Shown here one piece after another: positions 1 to 11,925 of a DNA stretch of 64,000 nucleotides. The DNA is from Cordia subcordata (taxonomy: Eukaryota > Streptophyta > Magnoliopsida > Boraginales > Cordiaceae). Each line of letters opens with the position of its first letter. Positions within the stretch are counted from its first letter, which is position 1. The position numbers and the translations under genes are program-made. Under the pieces are notes generated by a model. That model saw only the letters and a list, made by a program, of their open reading frames with translations, did no database searches and was not told where the DNA came from. The DNA is taken from NCBI GenBank assembly GCA_028554755.1, contig JAPTOF010000008.1, positions 13,683,001 through 13,747,000 on the forward strand, in the 5' to 3' direction.

Positions 1-1674
1 AGAGATGTCATGCATCATACATTTGTTGCAGAATACTTTTATTTGATAATTGAGCCTCATCATTCAACTCTTCTTGGTAAGTAGGATCTTGCAAACTAAA
101 CTACTCTACTAACAAAATATGGACGGTCAGGTGATGGACAACGTTGCTTAATTTGGATGCTTGGTTAGAAGACTTCCCGGGGGGTAATTGGCGGGAAAAC
201 CAGGAAACTGGTTTCTCTTTTCATTTAATGTAAAAGGGACATATATATACACACACCACAGAGTGCTTAACAACTATGATACATGTAACAACTTTCATCA
301 TAATAATTTTTCATAATAACATATTAAATTAAATATTAAACAATTTCATCATAACACCATATCTAAATAAATATGCACAAAAATTAAAAAAAGATACAAA
401 TTAAAAAAATTAAAAATGTCATAGTAATATTATTATACAACAATATTTCAATAAGTATAAACAAAAGTTAAAAAAATAAAAGAACTTACAAATGAAGGAG
501 AAAAACTAGAATGTGATTATTGTATTAGATTTTGTAAGGTGGGAAAACTGAAATTTTCGCCGGAGAAGAAATGGGATTGAGAAGGTGGACTAAGGAGACC
601 AACTATATATAACCATATTCTACTTTAGTAGAGAATCCAATTCTGCTTTTTTCAATAGCAGAATTCAAAAAGCAAAATCCACTATTTTGGTCAATAATAA
701 AATATAACTATTCATGTGTTCCAAACTTTTCACCTGCTCAAGAATATTGCTCAGGAATCTTGGTGGTACAACTTTTCAAATTTCTGCTATTTTAGAAAAC
801 AGAAATTGAAATTGTTGTTTTTGAAAATTCTGCTTTTTAGAAAAATAGAATTCTCCTTTTTGTCATTTCTCGTAAAGTAGGGTGGCAGTGATGTAATACT
901 AATTTTCTACTTTCTAAAAAAGTGGAATCATTTTCTACTTTCTTAAAACGCAAAAATCATATTTTGGGAATTGCTTTCAAACCAATAACATTTTCGGAAC
1001 AAAGTATTTTTTCCAATAATATTTTAGTAACTAAGCCTGTTTTTTCTTATGTTTGATTATTTCCTTAAAGAAGTTAGAATAGAAAATCTATTTTTTCATT
1101 TGTTTGACATAACTATTTTCTGACATGCTAGAATGGAATGAAAAATGAAACAATAGACCAAAATACAATTTTTTTTTTCTAATTTGCCATAAATTTAATA
1201 TATTATTAAACAATCAAAAAGGATATAGTGCTAAATGTTAAAAAATATATATAATTTTACAACAAGTATTTGAATTAATTAGTTTTAAAAAAATGAAATT
1301 CTTAGAAAAGCTCAATTTTATCTTTTCTTAAAAGCCAAAATTTTGTGTTTCTAGAAAAATATTTATTTGAAAAATTGTAAGAATAAAACATAATAATTCT
1401 AGTTTATTATTGGTAAATACCAACAACATATAAAGTTTTATTTTTCACACTAACTTGATTCTAGTATCTCATCAATAGATACCAAAAGCTTGTAAAAAGA
1501 TCATAACTAACAAAAGAAGTATATATGTGACAACATAATAATACATGTTATAAATATATTACAATTTTTTTATTTTTAATATTTAAAGATAGATAGAAAG
1601 TACTTAAATTATAAAAGTTGGAAGATTTTGTATGATTGGGTGGAGAACTTGTGGGGGTTAGATGGAATATATAT

Positions 1675-1718
<44 letters not shown>

Positions 1719-1725
1719 CTTGTGG

Positions 1726-1761
<36 letters not shown>

Positions 1762-2208
1762 TTTGTGCTTAAGTTGGAAAAGTCTTTCCTTTGATTGAGA
1801 TAAAGAATAACTTTTTTCATTTTTACCTAAAAAATCTATTTTCTTGGAGTGGACTTTCCAACTTTAAAATCTCATACCAACCAAAAAAAAAAAAAGGAAA
1901 AATAAGTTGGAATAGTCATTATACCAAACATAGCATATGAGCAGAATTATGTTGGAAACTCATCAATCATTTCAAACCCAATAAGCTTACCAAAACTGCA
2001 ATTAATAGCAATCTAATTCGTATAGTTATTTATTTCTCTATGAAGTTATAAGTTAAAAAATTTACTTCTTGTTGTTCCATTTTTCTTTTCTCTTATTCTT
2101 TTATTCTCTCTTTACATTCAAGATTTGATATATGGCAAATATTCCATATTAAGCTCAAAATAATTTAGTGCAAGAATGTAATATAAGGATATGAACAATA
2201 TATCTACA
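1..2208. other. AT-rich non-coding DNA, no gene recognised
   Basis: I see no reading frame with protein-like composition here. The stretch contains several short imperfect inverted segments, for example around 600-1000 where versions of 'ttctgctttttagaaaa' occur in both orientations. This suggests decayed small foldback elements. An (AT)n microsatellite lies at 1666-1758. Positions 150-240 are less AT-rich and could be host flanking DNA, but nothing identifies it. Confidence 0.5.
1666..1758. repeat. (AT)n microsatellite, interrupted
   Basis: Two AT-dinucleotide tracts (about 1666-1714 and 1729-1758) are separated by 'gaacttgtggggg'. The same 13-bp motif also precedes the first tract at about 1645, so the spacer looks like a small duplication carried with the repeat. 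The tyrosine/isoleucine-rich frame across it is only the dinucleotide repeat being translated. Confidence 0.95.
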
Positions 2209-2546
2209 GTTAATTCTTTTTATGATCCTTAAACTATGACCCTGAGACAATTTGGTTCTTAAGCTATCAAAGTGTGTCTTTTAGTTCCTAATTTATTTAC
2301 AATTGGACAATGTTGGTCCAATTAATATTTTTCATCTAAAAACTAATTATGCAAAAAAGAAACTTCCCTCATGTTTTTCATCTTTACGTGCCTTTCTCAT
2401 GCAATTTTCGTTAATTTTTTAACATAATTTGTTAAATAGACTAATGTTGTCTAATTGTTAATAATTTAGAGACTATAAGGCACATTGTAATATTTTAATA
2501 ACTAAATTCTCCCAATTGTAGTTTAGGCACTATGGGAGAAATTAAC
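2209..2546. mobile_element. Foldback MITE-like element with long terminal inverted repeats
   Basis: The left arm (2209 to about 2345, starting 'gttaatt') is the imperfect reverse complement of the right arm (about 2421-2546, ending 'aattaac'). Matching blocks run the whole arm length, for example 'acaattggacaatgttggtc' on the left against the complement of 'actaatgttgtctaattgt' on the right. The loop is only about 75 bp. There is no coding capacity. I could not settle a target duplication. It could be a MITE or a foldback derivative of a larger DNA transposon. Confidence 0.7.
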
Positions 2547-2639
2547 CCTTTCTAAAAAATCAATAGCCAAGCTTGAAGCTACAAACTTTTGTAAGGTGTT
2601 GCCTGTGGATCTTGAGTGTTCTTAAGATTCCATGTTAGA

Positions 2640-2810
2640 TTCCATGGCCTTAAGCCATTCCTTGGATTCGTGCCTTTGCATGGCATCCATATAGGTGACC
2701 AGATCCTCATCATTCTCATCTAGTTTGACGGGATCACCGTCTTAAACTAGGAATTCATACCTAGCTGGTTGACGGGGTACTCTTCCAGATCTCCTAAGTG
2801 ATGCCTCTAT
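2640..2810 (-). pseudogene. copia IN-RT linker fragment
   Basis: On the minus strand the words RSGRVPRQPARYEF and KEWLKAMESNMES match the linker before reverse transcriptase in copia polyproteins ('SGRV..QP.RY' and 'W..AM..E..S'). A stop follows MES. Copia similarity ends soon after, and the RT-RNase H half is gone. Confidence 0.6.
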
Positions 2811-3081
2811 AGCGGCTTTAGGATTTGGTTCCCTATCCTTATCATGTCTTGTATGTTCCACTATAGGTGTTTGTACTTTACCAATCTTAATAGTAGAGGC
2901 AGTACTGTCTTATTCGAGAAACTCTTTCTCTAGAAAACTGCTCTAGCAACAACAAACACCCTTCCTTCTCCAACATGATAGAAGTAGTATCCCTTACACT
3001 CTTTAGAGTATCCTAAAAATCTACATTTGTCCTTAGACTCTCTAGGGTATACTAAAAATCTACATTTGTCAAATTTTGGTT

Positions 3082-3680
3082 CTAGCTTGTTAGTTTGAAG
3101 ACGTTTGACGTATGTTGAACACCCTCAAACCCTAAGGTAAAAGAGTACTGGTCTATGACCATGCCATATCTCATACAGTGTCTTTTCCACTGACTTGCTA
3201 GGTACTCTATTAAGTACATAAGTGGCTGTCTCAAGAGTATATCCCCAAAAGGATATGAGTAAATCCATGCGTCTATCATGGATCGAACCATGTCCAACAG
3301 CGTTCGATTTCTCTTTTCAGATGCACCATTATGTTATGGTGTGTACTTGGAGGAGTCCATTGCAAGAGAATCCCGTTCTCTTCTAGGTAACTCAAAAACT
3401 CATTGAGAAGTTATTCTCTTCCATGATCAGATTGTAGGATCTTAATACTCTTTCCAGTTTGTTTTTTTACCTCATTTTTGTATCTCTTGAATATTTAAAA
3501 AGAGTTTGATTTATGTCTTATCAAATAGACATGCCCATACCTAGATAGGTCATCAGTAAATATAATAAAGTAGGAATACCCACCTCTAGCACTTATGCTC
3601 ATGGGCCAGTTCTATAGCTCGATCACCTTTTCTAGAAAAAAGGGAACTTGGTCATTTTTCCAAGAAGACAAGACTCACAA
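3082..3680 (-). pseudogene. copia integrase core and C-terminal fragment
   Basis: Pieces in different frames give DMVRSM (after the catalytic Glu region), FWGY-like and NRVPSKSV-like blocks, RYGMVIDQ (from WHGHRP) and a segment matching 'RVWGC.AYVKRLQTNKLEPK'. These blocks are typical of the end of copia integrase. Single-base shifts separate them. Only 3297-3082 stays open, and there the conserved words appear partly out of frame. Confidence 0.65.
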
Positions 3681-3727
3681 GTCGATAGTGATTCAGGATC
3701 ACTAATGTCAAGTAACCTTTCCTTAAC

Positions 3728-3979
3728 TCACCTGTTAATCCTATCCTTATTAATATGACCAAGTCTATAGTGCAAAAGATATATATCAGAAGTAGTTCCT
3801 ATTTTGAGATGTTTATCGCTAACATGCAATATGTGCATAGGCTGTGTCAAAATATAAATCCCATGTCCTAATCGTGCGTTAAAAACACAAACATTATTCA
3901 AAATGACGTTAATGCCATTATCGGAAATTCTAAAGAAATATCCATCTTGGACTAAAAGCCCAACTGAAATAATGTTCAA
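3728..3979 (-). pseudogene. copia GAG-pre-integrase domain fragment
   Basis: The translated segment ends YLLHYRLGHINKDRI, matching the zinc-binding HHCC entry of copia integrase (normally LWHxRLGHIN). The expected tryptophan is leucine. Upstream, ISVGLLVQDGYFFRI corresponds to the region between protease and integrase. The first two zinc-binding histidines are present. The cysteine pair lies in broken sequence to the left. Confidence 0.75.
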
Positions 3980-4139
3980 AATAAAATCTGGATAAAGAAA
4001 ACATCAGAAAGACTTACGTTCGTAGAATTGATAGCTAGAGATAAACATCCTAACGCGAGCACTGGGACAAGATTCTCGTTGCCAACGCTTAGGTATTGCT
4101 CTCTATCTTTGAACTTCCTACTGCCCCTACAATGAATTG

Positions 4140-4350
4140 CAAATATGATAAGGACTGCTTGTATCTAATACATAGGTAGTAGAGTCTATGACACTGAAGT
4201 TACAAGGAGTAATCGTATACATACTTTGCTAAGCAACCTGTTGCTTTCTTTTAGGCCTGCTAAGATCTAAGGAAGCCAGATACTGAAAACAATTCTCTTC
4301 CAGTCCAAGCTACTTATAGAAGAAACATTCTGCTTGGCTCTAGTTAAACT
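4140..4350 (-). pseudogene. copia zinc-knuckle and protease remnant
   Basis: On the minus strand near 4330-4260 the sequence reads like a CCHC knuckle that has lost its later residues (ECFFYK followed by a stop). Near 4180 it reads TYVLDTSSPYHICN, matching the aspartic-protease block of copia elements (normally DTGSPYHICN). The catalytic glycine after DT is replaced by serine. Frames are broken around it. Confidence 0.55.
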
Positions 4351-4572
4351 TTTGGTTGTGGATTTTCTGCTGTTTGGGCTTCTTAACCCCATCATGAGTT
4401 TTTAACGCATTATTGGTTTTCTCTTTGTCTTTCTTAAGAAAACCCTTGTGTTTTGAGGATGAAGCACCTCTCACTACATTAATCGGCTTTCTGAGGAGCT
4501 GGTTGTCTTTCTCTAAGGTTTACACAACCCTAGTAGCCCGTGGTAGTTAACAACAGGCTTACTCATCTTGAA

Positions 4573-5092
4573 CTAATTCAAGAAGGGGAGAAAGGATGGA
4601 GATGGCGAGTTAAGGATGAAATCTTTGCCAAGCTGTTCCTGGAGTGAAAATCCTAGCTTAGCCAGCTTTTTGATGTTTTCTATCACATACAATACATGAT
4701 CAGTAACTGGTAAGCCTTTCTTCATCTTGGCACTAAAAATAACACATGAGGTTCTATGTCTCTCAACATTATTAGATGTGCCAAATGACTCATTCAACGC
4801 TCGAATGATTGCCTCAGCTTGTGAATCCTCAAACTTGTGACAAAACTCATCGTTCATCACAGTCCTCATGATGCAACGAACTATGACTCTATTATCAAGC
4901 CATTTTTTACTACGTCCACGATTCGCTGCAGGTGCATTAACAACAGGTTTCGTAGGTGCTGGATTAGTTAGAACATATAAGACACATTCATGTTCAAGCA
5001 TAATGCGTAAACCTTCGATACCAGCTATCAAAGTTAGGCCCAGTGAGCTTCTCATTATCCAATAATGATCTCAAAGGTAACGTCCTTGCCAT
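4573..5092 (-). pseudogene. copia gag (UBN2-type) pseudogene
   Basis: The most likely start is ATG at 5092-5090, giving MARTLPLRSLLDNEKLTGPN, which is the usual opening of this copia gag type. The frame is then lost by a one-base shift near 5040. The conserved continuation (LEHECVLYVLTNPAP and onward) lies in another frame, open from 5055 to 4573. Family features are the 'YVL..P.P' segment and the downstream region where gag UBN2 domains count targets. The frame runs into low-similarity serine/proline sequence at its end. It is not functional as read. Confidence 0.75.
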
Positions 5093-5100
5093 TTTATCTA

Positions 5101-5450
5101 CAAATAATTGACATAAAGAAAATAAATAAGCTATCTTATATACAGACTATTAATATTCCAAAAGATATGAGCTAATATCTAATGGATTCTCCCACTATTT
5201 TTTTCAGACTATTAGCCTCTACCTACAGCCTGAAAGTATTTTCGAAAATAAACCCCTTAAGTAGGTACCGAGATCCAAAATAATGTACATAAGCCTGACC
5301 GAGATTGGCCTTCCTATGGACACCGCTTGGTAGGTTCATAACCAATTACTTTCTCAAGCAACTCCCCGTATTTTATTTTCCCCTAAGCATCTCTTTAGTA
5401 GGATTAGGGTCGCGTGTAGTATAGTGTGTATTAGTACGCTTGTGGGCCCA
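5101..5450 (-). other. copia leader remnant
   Basis: This is non-coding DNA between the copia gag start and the Athila-type sequence on the right. It includes 'tggacaccgcttggtaggttc' style segments, like the leader of the copia at 56591-58250. No LTR or primer site could be found on this side. Positions 5408-5445 resemble 5632-5668 (see findings). Confidence 0.4.
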
Positions 5451-5452
5451 TC

Positions 5453-5584
5453 TTTTTTTTAGATTTTTCTTTTTATTCTTCAAATAAAGAAAAACATGAA
5501 AAGATAAAAACACAAAACAAGCAAAGACACACAAAACAAAGAAACTAAACAACCGTCACTCCTCCAATAACAACATCAAGAACT
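5453..5584 (-). other. Start of Athila-type internal region with degraded primer-binding site
   Basis: On the minus strand the bases just after the LTR read TTGATGTTGTTATTGGAGGA, a decayed form of the tRNA-Asp-type site (TGGCGCCGTTGCCGGGGA). The next ~110 bp ('gtttagtttctttgttttgtg' and following) match the corresponding stretch after the left LTR of the element at 46791. Similarity ends at about 5453, where copia sequence begins. Confidence 0.65.
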
Positions 5585-7592
5585 TGATTACTATCTCGCA
5601 GCACAAGCCTAAATAGCCTGCGAATGCACTGGTCGCGTGTAGTACAAAGTGTACGAGTGCGGGTCAAATCCACAGAGAGGCCAAACATTTGTGGTGTCCT
5701 AAGCTATGTGCATTCTAAGGAGCTACGAGTTGGGTCCCTAAGCTACAATGTTTTAGGGTTTTTAAATTGAAGCGAGCTTAAGGAAGATAAACTTGAGCTA
5801 AAGGCAAGATAATAAAAGGCGGTGTGTGCATGTGTGTGATGGGGGACTTAAGCAATCTAAGAGGAGTTAAACATCAAAAATGGGGACTATGGTGATTACA
5901 ACTTGCAAATGAGTGACTATTACTTCTCGTTAAGGTTGCTTGATAAATTATACTACATTGCTTTTGTCTAGACCTCTAACTAACCTCATGTTGCTTGATA
6001 GATTATACTAACTAACCTCTTAATGGGACCCTAGGACTGTATGCGGGTTCATCTCTAGACACGTATACCAAGGGCTACGGCGTGGTCTTTATGACCCAGG
6101 TATTAGGGCTAGCTAGTTAGGATTCTAGATGACTTAGATTGATCTAACCCTAGCATTTAGCCCACTAATTATCTACCTAATCTATCCCTAGGACTCGGTG
6201 CAAGTCCATCTCTAAGCACGTCTACCTAGAGCTACGATGTGGTCCTTATGAACTTAGGGCCTTTGGGTGGACTAACTAGCTTCCTAAGTGACGTAAGTTC
6301 AACTAAACCTATCCGGACACCTATTAGCTGGATTTAAAACCAAAGAGGACTCGACCTAAGCTAGTTATAAGTTATGCACCATTAATCCTTATCATGATAG
6401 TGAAAATTAACAATTGAGCACAAAGCATACACATCTAGGCGATCAAGAATATACTGGCCCATTCTACTACTAAGCACATAGACATATTTAGATTACACCA
6501 ATTTAAGCTATAGCACTCAACATGTAAGTAATAGAAGCTATTTACACTATTAAGCATGCACATACACATGTAGACATGTATACAAGCATACCCACTTCAA
6601 GTAAACACCATACAAACACATAGACATGCTAGCACAATGATTTAAAAATGGTTAGTAGCAAAATAGGCTTCAATATATATATGCAACCTCATTGAGACAT
6701 TTCTACAAATACATAGACATTTATGTAAAAATAGCCTTTGAAACCCTAAACATAAATCATATATACACAAATCCATCAAATACCCATGACAAAAGAGTAG
6801 TAATCAATCCATAATATAAGATATAATTACCCTACATACTTTACTTATACATACATTAACTTGGGATAAAAAGGAGATAAGGAATATACCATTTTATCCA
6901 AAGCTAATCCTTTACAATCCATGAGCATGAGCCCCAAATCCTTGTGTTTGATCCTCTTAAAAGCTTGATTCCAAGTGCTAAATATGTTTAGGTGAGTGTA
7001 TGTGAGGTGGGTGAGAGAGGAAATAGAGTTTGGGAGATGGGTGTGAAAGTATACTTGTTGTTACATAAAATGGCCAAAAAAGGGCTTATGTAGACAAATT
7101 TCGTGAACTACCGGTTGAATGAATCGGTGCACCGGTACCATGAAGGCACTCAACTGCCGCAAGGATGTAGCTCTCTAGTTTTGGCAGCTTAATGAGCCGG
7201 TCAACCAGTTTTCTGAAGCCACTCAATTAGTACTCCAAAGTTGCTCTCTTTTGGCTTCGTTTTCACTCCGTTTTGCTTCCGGTTGCTTTGACCTTTATCT
7301 AAAAGCCTCTAATCTTGCTTTTCTTCCACTTTTCATCCTTACAATCTTCTTCAATTCTTGCCCAAGCCATCTCCATCTTCGTTAAGTTTCAAACATTCCT
7401 CAAACTCACCTAAAACACAATGTAAGTGCACTTTAATGTAGCATTTATGCTTTAAGCTCAACTATGAACACGTAAACTCTAATATGCATAAGTATGAGCT
7501 AAATGCTATACTAATACACCAATTGAAGCACAATACACCTCAAAACAAGAACAATAATGCAATACATAAATACACACAAAACCAACACATCA
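5585..7592 (-). mobile_element. Athila-type 5' LTR (about 2.0 kb)
   Basis: The minus strand of this stretch matches the LTRs at 46791-48918 and 52436-54555 along its length. Shared parts include the start (TGATGTGTTGGTTTTGTGTG), the 'ggtgtattagtatagcattt' block, the palindromic CGGTGCACCGGT at 7125-7136 followed by a TATA-like TACATAAG (complement of 7085-7092), and the end with the 'cgcactcgtacac' block (complement near 5640). It is followed by internal sequence, so it is a 5' LTR whose element was truncated, not a solo LTR. Confidence 0.8.
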
Positions 7593-7795
7593 TGAACAAA
7601 GATATAATAGATGACTGACTTTAGGACACTATTCCTAACAAAGTGAGATATCAAGCATAAAGATTTTGAAGAGTATTTAGTTGTAACAAAAGAAGTTTCA
7701 AACTTTTTGCCAAGGGAGGAATTTGTTGCTCCTATGGGTGTTGTATCATTTGGTAATATTCTAGTCTAGTGGGAATCTGTATTTATATGTTTTTG
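7593..7795 (+). other. Unassigned segment with a 40-codon open frame
   Basis: Between two LTR-like blocks, 7647-7769 reads open for 40 codons with protein-like composition (ending EFVAPMGVVSFGNILV, then TAG). I do not recognise it. It could be an exon fragment caught between insertions, a piece of an element ORF, or chance. There is no start codon at its left end. Confidence 0.2.
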
Positions 7796-9190
7796 ATGTT
7801 CTAGACAAGTTGGTGGCAACATGACTTTAGATGGAGGGTTGAATAAACTCTTTTTCTCCAAATTAATCTCTTTTGGAACTTTTGTCAAACATAATATGCA
7901 ACCATATTCACAACAATGATAAAGCACAAGATTAACCGGAAAAATAAAGCAAGGAGAGGACACATGATGTAAAGTGGTTCAACACAAGCCTACATCCACT
8001 ACTTAGAGTATCCCACTTTAGGAATTTTTCAACAATCTCCACTAGAAATCAAAAATTGAGGTTTCCATAAGTTGGCTAAGCTCTAACCAACACTACAACC
8101 TTGAATTCTTCCAGATTCAAGAATTAAACCCCCACAATTGTTTTTTCTTTTTTTTTTTTGCTTGTTGTTTTCTTTACAATGATAAGCACACTCTAGCTAA
8201 CACAACTTTCAAGAAAGATTTGAAAGTGATAGCTTAGCAAAATTTAAGCACACAAGCTAAAGAAAAAGATACAAGTTTGATCCTATGTGTTGCCTCAAAA
8301 GATGTAAATCCCTTGTTTTTAGCTCTCTAAAATGTGATATTTATATCAAAATATCTCAATAAAGCTCTTAGATACAAAGTCCAATTGATATTTTGAATTT
8401 TAAAACGTTTGGAAATGGATAAGGTTGTACCTTTGTACCAAAAATGGCTAGTTTTGGTTAAGATTTCATATCATAACACTCATGCGATCAAGATATCCCT
8501 CATGGCGGTCAATCAGAAGGTGTTACTGCCAGTGAACAATAAAAATTCAAATGGTTGAGTTGTTGGTACATGCAATCGACCTCATGTCGCAACTGCATAG
8601 AAGTTCTGCAATTACTGATCGTTGAGGTATCCTTTGGTATGGTCAACTACACACCTGCTACTGCCAGAGAGTACAACTTTGATTATGAAAACTTTTCCAA
8701 TCCAAACTCCTTTTTACCAAAATCAACTTTCAAAGTATCTTTAAAGTTGTAAACTTTTTAAAGCTCATGGATACTTTGAAAAAACACATTTATAGAGCAT
8801 TATAAAAATCGAGCCATAAACCAAATGAACACATAGTTAGCACAATATTACATTTTCAGTTACGTTCCCGCCCCTTATATCTTCTGTCTCTATCCTTATG
8901 TCATCCCTTCTCTTCAAGTCTTTAAGAATATGACCAATGAACCTTCATGACTTGGACTACTGACAATGACAAGGATTCTCCATGGCACATAAGATCAATT
9001 GAACTTACACCAACTCAAGCAAACATATTAGTACACTTGATTCACATCTTGAGTAAGTATCATATCCATTCATTTCAAGTAATTCTCAATACATTCGTTC
9101 ATCCTCATCAAACATCATTGATTGATGTTCATCATCAATCATCATGACATACTTGTAATCATCATGAAAACAACCATTATAGGAATAATG
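7796..9190 (-). mobile_element. SIRE-like copia LTR, degenerate
   Basis: The left part ('ctttagatggagggttgaataaac' and the 'tggttcaacacaagcctacatccac' block) parallels the start of the LTR at 13470. At the right end the minus strand has a polypurine stretch AAAAAGGGAGATGG just before TGGCATTATTCC, as expected for a 3' LTR preceded by its PPT. No matching 5' LTR or primer site is visible on the left. Boundaries are good to about 10 bp at the right and less certain at the left. Confidence 0.6.
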
Positions 9191-9712
9191 CCAATACCAT
9201 CTCCCTTTTTGATGACAACAAACATATATGTATTTCGTGGATAATGTATTAGACTATTGTCTTAAGCACATAAATAAAAAGGTTAACAAAAATATAGCTT
9301 CTCTTGACAACATGCATCTCAACAAATAAATACTCTGAGTCTTCAATAGGCCTGACTCCCTCTCAAAATATGCATATATCAAGATAGATCAATATGAGCA
9401 TTCTTAGGCATAATGATCATAATCAATCAAGCTCAACTCAAGTGTCTTACAAGAATAACTTGTATGGCATCCATAATCAAGAAAAAATTGCATAATAACC
9501 AATAAGCTTATTCATTTGCCGCAACTCATTTGTATCCGCATACAACACATATATAACATTAATAAATTATCAACACATAGCTTCACAAAGTTATCAACAC
9601 ATTTATAATCCATAATAACAGCATATACCACTATTTATTCAAGCTTATCATTTCAACATATATACCCTTCAATTAACATATACCACCATTACTTCATCCA
9701 AACTAATGTAAA
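9191..9712 (-). repeat. 3' end of SIRE-like internal region
   Basis: This sequence is about 80% similar by eye to 61794-62300 in the same orientation. Both run from 'gatgacaa.aaacata' through 'ttcaataggc.tgactccc.ctcaaaatatgcata' to 'ataccaccattacttcatc'. It is the non-coding tail upstream of the 3' LTR of an SIRE-like copia. It is cut at about 9712 by a different repeat. Confidence 0.65.
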
Positions 9713-10900
9713 CTTGATGGGATGGAAACATAAGCAGTAAACCAAGTTTTAAACCCATAAGCGCACGGATTACACGCAAATGTGTCCTAGAACTAGCTAC
9801 ATGTGTATTTGATTACTCTTTGTGTCTTTTTTTGGGATCAAATAAAGCTCTAAAATCTAAACTAAAACAAAAAGTAAGACTACCTAAAGAGAATGGAAAC
9901 TAGACTAGCTTGGGAAAAAAGGATGCAAACATAATTGGTAAGGACCTACGACGTTTGCTACTTGATAATGGGTCTACAGTTCCACACTTGATTTGGGACT
10001 ATCTATGGTTCGAGGCTCTAACATCACTGTATTGATTAGAGTTCTCTTCTAAGGACTATTTCTATTAGCCTTATTTCATACTCAAGGTCAAGTTTCTTAG
10101 AATTAACTAATACTAGTGAGTTAACCTATTAGCCTTATTGCATACTAAAGACTAATCCTTGCTAGCCTATGCAATTGCGATAGTGAGCTAATCTATTGAC
10201 CTTATTTCATGCCAAAGATTAACCTTGTCTATCATTACGTGCAAATGAGGCTCGATTAATCAACACAAATTTAGGGAGTTAATTGATATTCGATTCTAGG
10301 TCCAACTATAGGCCACCTAGAATCGACTAAGTATAACGGGTACCTATTAATCTTATTTCATACTAAAGAGTACTTATCTATACTAAGTCATATTAGGTAC
10401 AGTCAATTAACATCCAATTAATGAGATTTAAGCATTTAAGGCACAAATAATACATGAATCTTCAATGAGGCATTTTGGCTAACACATAGATATGCTTAAG
10501 AAATAGCCATTGAATAATACGAGTAATGCATGTATGAAACCATCAATAATAAAACCCAAAACAAGTGTATAAATATTCAACCAATAAAACAAGTAACAGT
10601 AACCCTAGAAATAAAGTTTTAGCTAAACATGTTCAAACTTAAATCAAAACTGAAATTTAAACTTAAAAATATCAACAGTATGTTTTGAATTTCAAACTAC
10701 TAGTTTAAATTTCTTCACTAAACTTGAAGCTCAAATCCCCTCTTTCTTTTTTGCAAGATTTCCTCCAAAAGGTTGCTTCAATTTAGCTTTAGAAACCTAG
10801 AAAAATGCACCGAAATTAGTTAAAATAGAAACTAAAAGAAAAGGAAAATAAAATAAAAACTAAAACATATATATTTTTTTGTATTTCTTTTTTTGGTTTT
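9713..10900. repeat. Unclassified LTR-like repeat
   Basis: The composition is like other plant LTRs: 'aagcgcacggattacacgcaa' near 9760 resembles LTR-end sequences, followed by three copies of a 'gactaaccttattgcata' motif (about 10080, 10140, 10210). No coding, primer-site or PPT signal ties it to a named family. Minus orientation is likely. Confidence 0.4.
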
Positions 10901-11470
10901 GGCTAAAGAGAGCTATACTCTCTTTTATTTCCTGTTTTGAGCTATCCGACCTTTTCCTCCTTATTCTCTTTTTCTTGCTCGTTGTTGCTAATAAGTTTTT
11001 ATACGTAGTGTTTGAATTGTGTAAAAGTTGGTGAGGTACGATAACATGAGGGTGTTCATTTGTGTATTATAAAATATATATTATCCTAAGCATGTGTTAT
11101 GTATATCTTAGTTTCTATAATATAAAGCAAAAACAGCAAAAAGTGCTATGCAAAAAAGCTCTTTTAAAAAAAAACCCAAGTCAAGTGAGCTTTAAGTTCC
11201 CAATCATCATCCAAAATCCTAATGTGAAAGAAAAATTTATATAATTCATTTTATGCAAAATTATGTTTTAAAAAGTTCCACAAATTTAATAGAACTCTCC
11301 ACTTATTAAAATAGAAAGTTGAAATGCACATGCAACATTAGTTATTACGAGATTGTTTGTACTAATATATCATCTTATTTACTAGAAAAGACTTAAAGAA
11401 ATTCTCTAGAAAGTTTAGAGAATTTAGAGGTGGCCACGGATAACCCTTAAAATCCCGTTAGCGGTATTTG
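10901..11470. other. Non-coding, nothing recognised
   Basis: AT-rich sequence without protein-like frames or clear repeats. It separates the LTR-like block from the orphan frame at 11471. Confidence 0.4.
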
Positions 11471-11821
11471 TTATTCATGGACAACATAGATGTCCTAATA
11501 GCCCTCTTTTGAATATATATTCAAAAATTCTTTTACGACCCTATTATATGTATAAATGTGTACATTTCCACAAACATCTTCAAAATTTTGTTTCCAAGTC
11601 TCTAGAAGAGTATTTTTTAATGCATCAAGTTTTTTAATGTCATTCATAACCCAACCATTCCAAATAACTTCTTGTATTTTTTTGTTGATTGAGATAATAT
11701 GATATATGATATTTAAACTTCCATCCTAATAACTCAAAGCTAAAACCCTTTTTGAAGCTTCAAGTTTTTCCCTTTGGATTGGTATTCTAGCTTCAATAGA
11801 AGTTCTAGTTAAAATTGACAT
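11471..11821 (-). pseudogene. Orphan broken reading frame (117 codons, two in-frame stops)
   Basis: From ATG at 11821-11819 the frame runs 117 codons to TAA at 11473-11471, with in-frame stops after LALSY and after SKEGY. The middle is protein-like, for example EVIWNGWVMNDIKKLD and NVHIYTYNRVVKEFL. I do not recognise the family. A tRNA-iMet-like primer site (TGGTATCAAAGCC, minus strand, about 12814-12826) lies upstream in the same orientation. The frame could therefore be the first gene of a retroelement or pararetrovirus-like remnant, or a host gene piece. Confidence 0.4.
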
Positions 11822-11925
11822 CGTTCCTAAAACAAATACAGAAATCTATTAGATATAAACAATGTAATAATTGATAAATTATTATTTTGAATAGAATAAA
11901 CCGCATAAAAGAATCTTAGAAAAAA

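Larger units (their letters stand above)
2560..5450 (-). mobile_element. Degenerate Ty1/copia remnant (leader, gag, PR, IN; RT missing)
   Basis: Read on the minus strand, the order is leader (5450-5100), gag (5092-4573), a degraded zinc-knuckle and protease zone (4350-4140), GAG-pre-integrase (3979-3728), integrase (about 3680-3082) and the acidic linker before RT (about 2810-2640). This is the Ty1/copia order, with integrase before RT. Homology stops near 2560, before any RT motif, so the 3' half and both LTRs are absent. Several frameshifts and stops break the frame. The gag resembles that of the copia element at 43027-60130, so the two are probably related lineages. Confidence 0.8.

Noticed and set aside
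1548..1820. Open frame rich in YIYIYI on the minus strand
   Set aside because: It is only the (AT)n microsatellite translated.
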